Shown one piece after another: positions 57,192 through 64,000 of a stretch of 64,000 nucleotides of DNA. The stretch is from Streptococcus tangpeifui (GTDB lineage Bacteria; Bacillota; Bacilli; Lactobacillales; Streptococcaceae): assembly GCF_011038795.1 (NCBI RefSeq), contig NZ_JAAKDU010000005.1, positions 62,001 to 126,000 on the forward strand, read 5' to 3'. The notes beneath the pieces are model-generated. The model saw only the letters and a program-made list of their open reading frames with translations. It was not told where the DNA came from and did not search any database. How positions within the stretch are numbered: the first letter of the stretch is position 1; each line of letters begins with the position of its first letter. The position numbers and the translations under genes are program-made.

Positions 57192-57228
57192 AGCCAATCC
57201 TCTATGTTAGTGAGGGTTGGCTTTTTAA
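57192..57228 (+). terminator. Terminator after the broken bacteriocin
   Basis: AGCCAATCCTC pairs with GAGGGTTGGCT, followed by T4. Confidence 0.7.
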
Positions 57229-57280
57229 TTGCATGGACTTTCAGTCTTTGCGATATTTTCAGAGCGATTTGGTTTAAATA

Positions 57281-57376
57281 AAATAAAAATAGGACAAGAC
57301 GAGAAATCGTAGACAGTACTGAAGTACGGCAAGGTGAAGTCAGCGATGATTTATTTTGATTTTTAAAGAGTATTAG
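57281..57376. repeat. BOX-like repeat, copy 3
   Basis: It ends with TTTTGATTTTTAAAGAGTAT, as in copy 1, and has a middle with short hairpins including CAGTACTG. Confidence 0.5.
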
Positions 57377-57410
57377 TCTAGGGCTTTTCTCTTCCCTATG
57401 CGTGACAGAC

Positions 57411-57437
57411 AAAAAAAGACCGTCATGGTCTTTTTTG
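57411..57437. terminator. Bidirectional terminator at the end of the antitoxin gene
   Basis: AAAAAAGACC pairs with GGTCTTTTTT around GTCAT. Confidence 0.85.
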
Positions 57438-57440
57438 TTT

Positions 57441-57716
57441 CTATGAGTAATTGATAGTTAATTCCTTTCCTAATGCTAATGCAATTTTTGATAATGTATC
57501 AATGCTGGTGTTTGCTCCGCGTTCTATCCGTGCTATTGTTGATTGTGGCACATGGGCCAGTTCTGCCAGTTCTCGCTGGCTATATCCTTGTGCTTCCCTT
57601 GCAAGCATAAGAGCTACGGCGTTATCCATCCTCTTTTTTTCTTGTAAATATTTTTTTTGGAACTTTTCGTCTTTGAGTTGTTCTGCTAAAAAATCATCAA
57701 ATTTCACGGTTGTCAT
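57441..57716 (-). CDS. XRE-type antitoxin (HigA-like)
   Basis: 91 residues. A single HTH with Y-S-Q-R-E-L-A-E-L-A-H-V-P-Q-S-T-I-A-R-I-E, near residue 47-70. The start at 57716 gives the family N-terminus M-T-T-V-K-F-D-D-F; its first bases overlap the toxin gene by about 20. Forms a type II TA pair with the toxin. Confidence 0.85.
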   Translation of the reverse strand: MTTVKFDDFLAEQLKDEKFQKKYLQEKKRMDNAVALMLAREAQGYSQRELAELAHVPQSTIARIERGANTSIDTLSKIALALGKELTINYS

Positions 57717-58062
57717 TTTTCTTTTTCTCCCTTTCTTCAAATTCTATTTTGAGTTGCTTAGCATGTTGGATCTCACTTTTTGGAGTCTTTTGAGTTTTCT
57801 TAGTGAAACCATGTGTAATTATATAACGGTCGCCTACGACGTGAAAGTATAAGGCGCGTTGAATATTACTAGAAACTTTTGAGCGTATTTCAAAAATTTC
57901 ACTATCTAATCGTTTGACCCACTCCATTTTTTGAGAGATAAGTAAACCATAAGCATAAGATTGAATTTGATCAATAATCGTTAGTAACTTATTCTTATCT
58001 TTTTGCGGCAATCCTTCTAAAAAATCTAGAAATTCGTTTCTTCCATTAGGCCTAACGTACAA
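57697..58062 (-). CDS. HigB/RelE-like toxin (Gp49, DUF891)
   Basis: About 121 residues. Seen: the toxin core E-F-L-D-F-L-E-G-L, R-L-D-S-E-I-F-E-I-R-S-K and A-L-Y-F-H-V-V-G-D-R-Y-I-I-T-H-G-F-T-K-K. RelE-type mRNA interferases cut mRNA at the ribosome. The only clear start is TTG at 58062; upstream residues K-K-P-K-F-E-L look native, but an ACG stands where ATG would be expected (58083), so the toxin may have lost its start. Terminates against the antitoxin. Confidence 0.7.
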   Translation of the reverse strand: MYVRPNGRNEFLDFLEGLPQKDKNKLLTIIDQIQSYAYGLLISQKMEWVKRLDSEIFEIRSKVSSNIQRALYFHVVGDRYIITHGFTKKTQKTPKSEIQHAKQLKIEFEEREKKKNDNREI

Positions 58063-58089
58063 CTCGAACTTGGGCTTTTTCGTGCACTG

Positions 58090-58119
58090 ATTATATCATA
58101 TATGCGTTCAAAATAACAA
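58090..58119 (-). promoter_or_regulatory. Promoter of the TA pair
   Basis: On the minus strand TTGTTA (58114-58119) and TATAAT (58090-58095) are 18 bases apart. Confidence 0.55.
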
Positions 58120-58315
58120 TAAAAGCATTCAAAAAAGATTGAATCACTTCCACTTATAAGAATAATCCTTAAATCTAGGGTGAAATGAGAAGCTCATATA
58201 ACCTTACTGTCTTTTACAACTTTTTATAACCGTTTTCAGAATATCTGATTTATTTATGATACAATAGCAAATGTAGGTTCTTATTTACTTTTTATATAGA
58301 AAGGTCGTTCCAGTC

Positions 58316-60301
58316 ATGTCGTTTGATAATATTGATCAATTGGCGGTCAATACCGTCCGTTCACTATCGATTGAAGCTATCCAAGCAGCTAATTCGGGTC
58401 ACCCTGGTCTGCCAATGGGGGCTGCACCAATGGCTTATGTTTTGTGGAATCGCGTGATGAATGTTAATCCTAAGACCAGCCGTTCATGGAGCAATCGCGA
58501 CCGCTTTGTTTTATCTGCTGGTCACGGTAGCGCCCTACTCTACAGTCTCTTGCACTTATCCGGTTATGCTGTCAGCATGGATGATCTGAAAAATTTCCGA
58601 CAATGGGGTTCTAAGACACCAGGCCATCCAGAAGTCAATCATACAGATGGCGTAGAGGCAACGACAGGTCCGCTAGGTCAGGGCATTGCTAACGCTGTTG
58701 GTATGGCCATGGCAGAAGCGCATTTGGCTGCTAAATTTAATAAGCCTGATTTTGACATTGTTGATCATTACACCTATGCTCTTAATGGTGATGGCTGTCT
58801 GATGGAAGGGGTTAGTCAGGAAGCTGCAAGTTTGGCTGGTCACCTCAAGTTAGGCAAGCTAATCTTGCTCTATGATTCCAATGATATTTCCTTGGATGGC
58901 CCAACTTCAATGGCCTTTACCGAAGACATTAAGGGCAAATTTGAAGCTTACGGCTGGCAGCATATTTTAGTTAAAGATGGCAATGATTTGGAAGCTATTG
59001 AGGCAGCCCTCGAGGCGGCTAAGGCTGAAAAAGATAAACCATCGATTATTGAAGTTAAGACTGTCATCGGTTTCGGGGCGGAAAAGCAAGGAACGTCTGC
59101 TGTCCATGGTGCTCCGTTGGGTCAAGAAGGCGTTGACTATGCCAAGAAGGCTTGGGGCTATGATTATCCTGCCTTTACAGTACCGGACGAAGTTAAACGA
59201 CGTTTTGAAATTGGAATCCAATTCCGTGGGGAAGCGGCAGAAAATGCTTGGGATACTATGTTCCATGAGTACGAAAAGGCTTACCCTGAACTGGCGGCTG
59301 AGTATAAGGCAGCTTTTGCCGATCAGCCAGAGTCCGTTGAGCTGGAAGCTCATGAGCTTGGAACGGCTGTAGCCAGTCGGGTTTCTAGTCAGGCTGCTAT
59401 CCAGCAAATCTCAGCGCAGCTTCCTAATTTCTGGGGCGGTTCAGCTGATTTATCAGCTTCTAACAATACCATGGTTAAGGCTGAAACTGATTTTCAGGCA
59501 GATAACTATGCTGGTCGGAACATCTGGTTTGGTGTACGGGAATTTGCTATGGCAGCGGCTATGAATGGGATTGCTCTGCATGGTGGTACGCGTGTCTACG
59601 GTGGTACCTTCTTCGTTTTCTCAAATTACCTCCTACCAGCTGTTCGGATGGCTGCTTTGCAAAACTTGCCAGCAATTTATGTGATGACGCATGATTCAGT
59701 TGCTGTTGGGGAAGATGGTCCTACTCACGAGCCTGTTGAACAATTGGCTAGTGTTCGTTCTATGCCTAATCTCAATGTTATTCGTCCAGCTGATGGTAAC
59801 GAAACCAATGCGGCTTGGCAGAGGGCTTTGGCTGAAACTGACCGCCCAACCATGTTAGTTCTGACCCGTCAAGGCTTGCCTGTTTTAGAAGGTACCAAAG
59901 AAAAGGCGGCAGATGGTGTCAACAAGGGAGCCTATGTTCTTTCAGAAGCCAAGGGTGATTTGGATGGTATCATTATTGCGACCGGTTCTGAAGTGAAGTT
60001 GGCTTTGGATACACAGGCTGCTCTGGAAGCTCAAGGTACTTATGTTCGGGTTGTTTCTATGCCAGCTCAAAATATTTTTGACGAGCAAGACGCCACTTAC
60101 AAGGAAAGTGTTCTGCCTGCGGCTGTAACCAAGCGTTTGGCGATTGAAGCTGGTTCTAGCTTCGGATGGGGCAAATATGTCGGTCTAGCAGGTAAGACCT
60201 TGACCATTGATACTTGGGGAGCTTCGGCACCGGGAGGTAAGATCTTTGAAGAGTATGGCTTCACCGTTGATCATGCGACTGCTCTCTACAACTCTCTTTA
60301 A
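58316..60301 (+). CDS. tkt: Transketolase
   Basis: 661 residues. Seen: the TPP motif G-D-G-C-L-M-E-G, the [10 protein letters not shown] segment, and the C-terminal [13 protein letters not shown]. Moves two-carbon units in the pentose phosphate pathway, together with Rpe. ATG 58316; RBS AGAAAGG is rather far. Own promoter near 58250 (TACAAT) and a terminator at 60315-60339. Confidence 0.97.
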   Translation: MSFDNIDQLAVNTVRSLSIEAIQAANSGHPGLPMGAAPMAYVLWNRVMNVNPKTSRSWSNRDRFVLSAGHGSALLYSLLHLSGYAVSMDDLKNFRQWGSKTPGHPEVNHTDGVEATTGPLGQGIANAVGMAMAEAHLAAKFNKPDFDIVDHYTYALNGDGCLMEGVSQEAASLAGHLKLGKLILLYDSNDISLDGPTSMAFTEDIKGKFEAYGWQHILVKDGNDLEAIEAALEAAKAEKDKPSIIEVKTVIGFGAEKQGTSAVHGAPLGQEGVDYAKKAWGYDYPAFTVPDEVKRRFEIGIQFRGEAAENAWDTMFHEYEKAYPELAAEYKAAFADQPESVELEAHELGTAVASRVSSQAAIQQISAQLPNFWGGSADLSASNNTMVKAETDFQADNYAGRNIWFGVREFAMAAAMNGIALHGGTRVYGGTFFVFSNYLLPAVRMAALQNLPAIYVMTHDSVAVGEDGPTHEPVEQLASVRSMPNLNVIRPADGNETNAAWQRALAETDRPTMLVLTRQGLPVLEGTKEKAADGVNKGAYVLSEAKGDLDGIIIATGSEVKLALDTQAALEAQGTYVRVVSMPAQNIFDEQDATYKESVLPAAVTKRLAIEAGSSFGWGKYVGLAGKTLTIDTWGASAPGGKIFEEYGFTVDHATALYNSL

Positions 60302-60314
60302 TCATTGAGGCATT

Positions 60315-60339
60315 AAGCTCATCTTAGGGTGAGCTTTTT
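60315..60339 (+). terminator. Terminator of tkt
   Basis: AAGCTCA pairs with TGAGCTT, followed by T. Confidence 0.75.
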
Positions 60340-60538
60340 ATATTGAGAGGAACGCCTATAAGTTGTGAAGTTGATACTTTTAATAACATGATGGCTCTGT
60401 AAGCTTTTGGCTGTTTGGCTCTCTCTTTTGATGAACGAGTTGAAATCAAATCTTTGTCATTTTTGATCTTGTTTCACTCGTATTTGTGCTATTGCGCGAC
60501 TTTTGAAGTTTTCTGCTTTGCTTTCTGGTGAATTGGCA

Positions 60539-60567
60539 TTGACAAGACTTAGTAAATCCCTTACAAT
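60539..60567 (+). promoter_or_regulatory. Promoter of the ABC pair
   Basis: TTGACA (60539-60544) and TACAAT (60562-60567) at 17 bases. Confidence 0.75.
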
Positions 60568-60628
60568 GGCTTTGTAATATACTTATAGTACAATATTTGA
60601 TGTATAAAGGTATTGTTATTCTGATTTT

Positions 60629-60677
60629 GGAAAAGGCCAGTCCTGCTTGGATTGGCGGAAAGGCGCTCTGCTTTTCC
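60629..60677 (+). promoter_or_regulatory. Structured leader upstream of the ABC gene
   Basis: GGAAAAG (60629-60635) can pair with CTTTTCC (60671-60677), enclosing GCCAGTCC/GGATTGGC and GGAAAGGC with GCTTTTCC. It ends close to AGGAGG. It could limit access to the RBS. Confidence 0.4.
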
Positions 60678-60693
60678 TTGTAGGAGGTAATTT

Positions 60694-61458
60694 ATGATTG
60701 AATTTCAGCACGTTTCGAAACTATACGGTGATAAAGAAGCGCTCAGTGATCTCAATTTGACCATCAATAATGGTGAAATTTTTGGTTTAATTGGCCATAA
60801 TGGGGCTGGGAAAACGACGACGATTTCCATCTTGACGTCGATTATCGAAGCAACTTATGGCGATGTGGTGGTTGATGGTCAGGTCTTGTCCGCTAATCGG
60901 GATGCCATTAAAAAGAAAATTGGTTATGTTCCCGATTCTCCTGATATTTTCCTCAATCTATCAGCTAGTGAATATTGGCATTTTCTAGGGAAAATCTATG
61001 GTGTGGCAGACAGTCAAGTTGACCAGCGGATCGCGGATTTGACTAAAGTCTTTGACCTGACCCAGCAGCAAGATGATATTATTGACAGCTTTTCCCACGG
61101 GATGCGACAAAAGGTTATCGTTATAGGAGCCTTGGTGGTCAATCCAGATATTTGGATTTTGGATGAACCCTTGACCGGACTTGATCCTCAAGCCTCTTAT
61201 GACCTCAAGGAAATGATGAAACAGCACGCTCAGGCAGGCAATACAGTTCTTTTTTCCACCCATGTCTTGCAAGTGGCAGAGCAGCTCTGTAACCGCATTG
61301 GTATTCTCAAACAAGGGAAACTGATTTTTGTTGGTACACTTGAAGAACTCAAGGCCAATCATCCTGAAAAAGATTTGGAAACTATCTATCTGGAGATGGC
61401 CGGTCGGAATGCTGAAGAAGCAGATTCTTCTCTTGATAATGAGGAGGCAAGTCTATGA
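60694..61458 (+). CDS. ABC exporter ATPase subunit
   Basis: 254 residues. Walker A G-H-N-G-A-G-K-T-T, signature-like F-S-H-G-M-R-Q-K, Walker B W-I-L-D-E-P-L-T-G-L-D. RBS AGGAGG. Overlaps the permease by four bases (ATGA). Confidence 0.9.
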   Translation: MIEFQHVSKLYGDKEALSDLNLTINNGEIFGLIGHNGAGKTTTISILTSIIEATYGDVVVDGQVLSANRDAIKKKIGYVPDSPDIFLNLSASEYWHFLGKIYGVADSQVDQRIADLTKVFDLTQQQDDIIDSFSHGMRQKVIVIGALVVNPDIWILDEPLTGLDPQASYDLKEMMKQHAQAGNTVLFSTHVLQVAEQLCNRIGILKQGKLIFVGTLEELKANHPEKDLETIYLEMAGRNAEEADSSLDNEEASL

Positions 61459-63053
61459 GTTGGTCCAATATTTGGGAACTGATAAAGATCAATATTCTTT
61501 ATTCCAATCCGCAAAATTTGTCTCAGATAAAGAAAAAGCGCGAGAAGAATCCTGGTAAAAATATCACAGCTTATAAGAGTGTCATTAGACAGCAAGTGAT
61601 TTTAATGGCAATGATGACAGTTCTTTTTGCCTTTACTTTCGCTTTTTATGATTTTAAGACTTATCCTGGTCTATTCTCTCAGTATTTTGCAGCTTTCTTC
61701 TGTATGTCAGTCATGAATGGTTTGGGAGCTATGTTCTCTATTTTTTACAGAAGTAATGATTTGAAACTTTATGCTCATCTACCATTAAGCCCTAAAGATA
61801 TTTATCTGGCTAAGATTTTTTCTACTCTGGGTCTGGTTGGGACTTTTCTTTTACCAATTCTGCCTTTATTAATTTGTCTTACTTGGCAACTTTATGGGCC
61901 TGTAGGGCTTATTCCAGCCATAATTCTCTTTATTCTAGCAAGTATCTCAAGTCTTACTCTTGGTCTAGTTCTCAACCATTTGATTGGTCGTGTAGCTATT
62001 AAGAGTTCTCATGGTAAGCTTTTTTCAACTATTCTTTTGACCATAACCTCAATTAGTGCAGTAGCTATTTGGTTTTGGGCAAATAGTCAATCAACGGCTT
62101 TACGGGAAGGAAAAAAGGTAGTTGTTTCTATCCCACAAATACCTGTGTTTAGAGGCTATAATGACATTTTAACCCATCCTCTTAGTTTGCCTACTGTCCT
62201 TAATTTTGTCCTCCCTTTAGTCTTTGTTCTTATCTGTTTGGTTTGGTTGATAAAGAAAATGTATCCTCGTTACTACCAAGAAACTCTTTTTGCTAATCCA
62301 AATCAGGGGCGTACTAAGCGACGTGATAGCGGTCAGTCAAGAAGTCTAAATCAATTCTGGTTTCGCCACCATCTTTCTACACTACAAGATGGTACTCTGA
62401 TTACTCAGGCTTTCCTTATGCCTCTGATTTTCCCTTTTGCCTTTGGGGCTAGTGCTTTGTCAAACGTTTCTGTTTTATCAAATGTTTCTGGCGTTTATTT
62501 TGGAGTTCCTTGGGTGATTGGTTTAGCTTTGGGCGCTTTAATTTCAATGCCCTCAACATTTCTGGCTGTCGGGATATCTTTGGAAAAGACAAACTATTTC
62601 ATCATAAAGAGTTTACCTGTTAATTTTAAGGGTTTCTTGAAGCAAAAGTTTGCTATCTTAGCGATTGCTCAGTTAGCTCCTCTTTTATTGGTTTACTTAG
62701 TGATAGGTCTGCTAGTTCATATTAATTTAGTCAATCTCTTAGCTCTTTTATTCGGGTTTACTTTATCATCTTTGGTCTTTGGGCAGTATATGTATCGCAG
62801 AGATTATCACAATCTTGTTCTTAATTGGCAGGATCTCACCCAATTGATTAATCGGGGCGGTGGTCAATGGTTTATTTTTGGAATAATGCTAGCTAGTTTG
62901 CTAGTTGGGGGAGTCGCTACTGTTATTACAATTATTTTAATTTACTTCTTAGGTGGACTAACTGCTGGTTTAGTCGTCGTTGGATTCAGCCTCCTCATCT
63001 TTGCTTTTCTTCAATACCGAATCAACCGCACTTTCTGGAAACAGTTGGATTAA
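61455..63053 (+). CDS. Large ABC permease (12 helices)
   Basis: 532 residues, about 12 hydrophobic segments in two halves, like the two-fold ABC-2-type permeases next to ATPases in lactobacilli and streptococci. Not recognised further. A large, basic loop lies near residues 270-310. Confidence 0.8.
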   Translation: MSWSNIWELIKINILYSNPQNLSQIKKKREKNPGKNITAYKSVIRQQVILMAMMTVLFAFTFAFYDFKTYPGLFSQYFAAFFCMSVMNGLGAMFSIFYRSNDLKLYAHLPLSPKDIYLAKIFSTLGLVGTFLLPILPLLICLTWQLYGPVGLIPAIILFILASISSLTLGLVLNHLIGRVAIKSSHGKLFSTILLTITSISAVAIWFWANSQSTALREGKKVVVSIPQIPVFRGYNDILTHPLSLPTVLNFVLPLVFVLICLVWLIKKMYPRYYQETLFANPNQGRTKRRDSGQSRSLNQFWFRHHLSTLQDGTLITQAFLMPLIFPFAFGASALSNVSVLSNVSGVYFGVPWVIGLALGALISMPSTFLAVGISLEKTNYFIIKSLPVNFKGFLKQKFAILAIAQLAPLLLVYLVIGLLVHINLVNLLALLFGFTLSSLVFGQYMYRRDYHNLVLNWQDLTQLINRGGGQWFIFGIMLASLLVGGVATVITIILIYFLGGLTAGLVVVGFSLLIFAFLQYRINRTFWKQLD

Positions 63054-63209
63054 AGTGTATTTTTTCAAGTCGTACTATTGCATGTCGATAAAACGGGAAT
63101 TATTGATTCACTTTGCTAGGTATGTGATAGGGTCAAAATAATTTTTTGTCTGTTTAACAAAAGAGTGAAAGGGCTCATTGGACTATTTCAGCCTGTTATC
63201 TTGAAATTT

Positions 63210-63264
63210 GGGAGTGAGGGAAGCCTAATTCTTTGAATTTATGACTTCTTTCCCACTCCCTTTT
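63210..63264 (+). terminator. Terminator-like hairpin after the ABC pair
   Basis: GGGAGTGAGGGAAG pairs with CTTCTTTCCCACTCCC, followed by TTTT. Same hairpin type as the ends of repeat copies B and C. Confidence 0.75.
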
Positions 63265-63268
63265 AGTG

Positions 63269-63274
63269 TATAAT
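63269..63274 (+). promoter_or_regulatory. -10 of proB; possible leaderless start
   Basis: TATAAT ends seven bases before ATG 63282. No SD is seen between them. Confidence 0.45.
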
Positions 63275-63281
63275 TAATGGT

Positions 63282-64000
63282 ATGAAACGTAATTTTACAG
63301 GCGTAAAGCGACTGGTTATCAAGGTAGGAACCAGCTCGCTTGTTTTGCCTAATGGAAAAATTAATCTCAATAAAATTGATCAGTTGGCTTTTGTCATTTC
63401 TGACTTGATGAATCAAGGCAAGGAAGTTATCTTGGTGTCTTCGGGAGCGATGGGGTTTGGACTCAATGTTTTGGGCAGGGATAAAAGACCAGCGGAAATC
63501 GCTCAGCAACAGGCAGTTTCAAGTGTCGGTCAGGTGGCCATGATGAGCCTTTACTCTCAGGTCTTTTCTCACTACCAAACCACGGTTAGTCAGCTCTTGA
63601 TAACGCGGGATGTGGTGGTCTATCCGGAGAGTCTGGATAACTTTACCAATGCTTTTGAGTCCTTAATTAAGATGGGCATTGTTCCAATTGTCAATGAAAA
63701 TGATGCTGTCAGTATTGAAGAGATGGATCACCAGACCAAGTTTGGCGATAATGACCGTCTCTCTGCTATCGTTGCCAACATCACCCATGCCGATTTGTTA
63801 GTCATGCTTTCGGATATTGACGGTCTTTTCAACAAGAATCCTAATATTTATGAAGATGCGGTCTTGCGAGACCGAGTGACGGAAATTACTGATGACATCC
63901 TTGCTTCTGCCGGCGGAGCTGGTAGTAAATTTGGTACGGGAGGCATGCTCAGTAAGGTGCAGTCGGCCCAGATTGTTTTTGAAAATAAGGGTCAGATGGT
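63282..64000 (+). CDS. proB: Glutamate 5-kinase, 5' part
   Basis: The gene runs off the right edge; 239 codons are present. Starts [19 protein letters not shown]. Seen: [22 protein letters not shown] and G-T-G-G-M-L-S-K. First step of proline synthesis; proA usually follows. Confidence 0.93.
   Translation, partial: MKRNFTGVKRLVIKVGTSSLVLPNGKINLNKIDQLAFVISDLMNQGKEVILVSSGAMGFGLNVLGRDKRPAEIAQQQAVSSVGQVAMMSLYSQVFSHYQTTVSQLLITRDVVVYPESLDNFTNAFESLIKMGIVPIVNENDAVSIEEMDHQTKFGDNDRLSAIVANITHADLLVMLSDIDGLFNKNPNIYEDAVLRDRVTEITDDILASAGGAGSKFGTGGMLSKVQSAQIVFENKGQM

Larger units (their letters stand above)
60302..60693. other. tkt-ABC intergenic region
   Basis: Holds the tkt terminator, the promoter at 60539-60567 and a structured leader from about 60629 to the RBS. 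No ORF is seen. Confidence 0.65.

Overview
The window is a low-to-mid GC Firmicute chromosome segment that reads as Streptococcus. It carries GpsB, MapZ, RocS, a type B RNase P RNA, a GlnR-glnA pair with a canonical GlnR box, and PrpF-, AzlC-, TsaD- and RNase J/Y-type genes of streptococcal size. The blocks rsgA-rpe-thiN-rmuC-yhaM-purR-rpsL-rpsG-fusA-gap-pgk-glnR-glnA and pepC/pbp1a-recU/ypsA-gpsB-rnpB-mapZ/luxS suggest the mutans group. I cannot fix the species from sequence alone.

Layout. 1-381 is the 3' end of rsmA. 781-6057 is an accessory catabolic cluster: an MmgE/PrpD enzyme, a PrpF isomerase, a CitMHS-type carboxylate transporter and a convergent LysR regulator. Two 236-bp tandem repeats lie between the two enzyme genes. 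6281-8969 holds small membrane proteins, a frameshifted hydrolase, a zinc-ribbon protein and an HTH/membrane-protein operon with a strong palindromic operator. Two tRNA genes (Ser-CGA, Leu-CAG) follow. 9608-14896 is the rsgA-rpe-thiN-rmuC-yhaM operon plus purR. 15247-24936 is the translation/glycolysis/nitrogen core (rpsL, rpsG, fusA, gap, pgk, an ArAE-like membrane protein, glnR, glnA), with decayed copies of the pgk 3' end downstream of pgk.

25219-33741 carries a LysM-CHAP cell-wall hydrolase, rpoY-rnjA on the minus strand, tsaB-rimI-tsaD (t6A synthesis), azlCD, nth and a threonine aldolase. 33971-39541 has an HI0933-type flavoprotein, rocS, a DnaQ-like exonuclease and a membrane-anchored MerR regulator with its ABC transporter. 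39678-49558 covers ybaB, pepC, pbp1a-recU, ypsA, gpsB, rnpB, a 23S-type rRNA methyltransferase, mapZ and luxS. 49909-55963 has rny and an ascorbate-type PTS operon (IIA, IIB, frameshifted IIC) with a PRD regulator. 56654-58062 is a small accessory pocket: an orphan double-glycine bacteriocin, a broken partner, and a HigBA-like toxin-antitoxin pair. 58316-64000 has tkt, an ABC exporter pair and the 5' part of proB.

Across the window, several intergenic gaps are filled by structured repeats: a composite hairpin family (four copies), BOX-like repeats (three copies) and the tandem pair. The most interesting lead is the PrpD-PrpF-CitMHS-LysR module. In a streptococcus it could take up and isomerise, dehydrate or decarboxylate a tricarboxylate such as aconitate. 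Its promoter carries a well-placed LysR box, and structured tandem repeats lie inside the operon.
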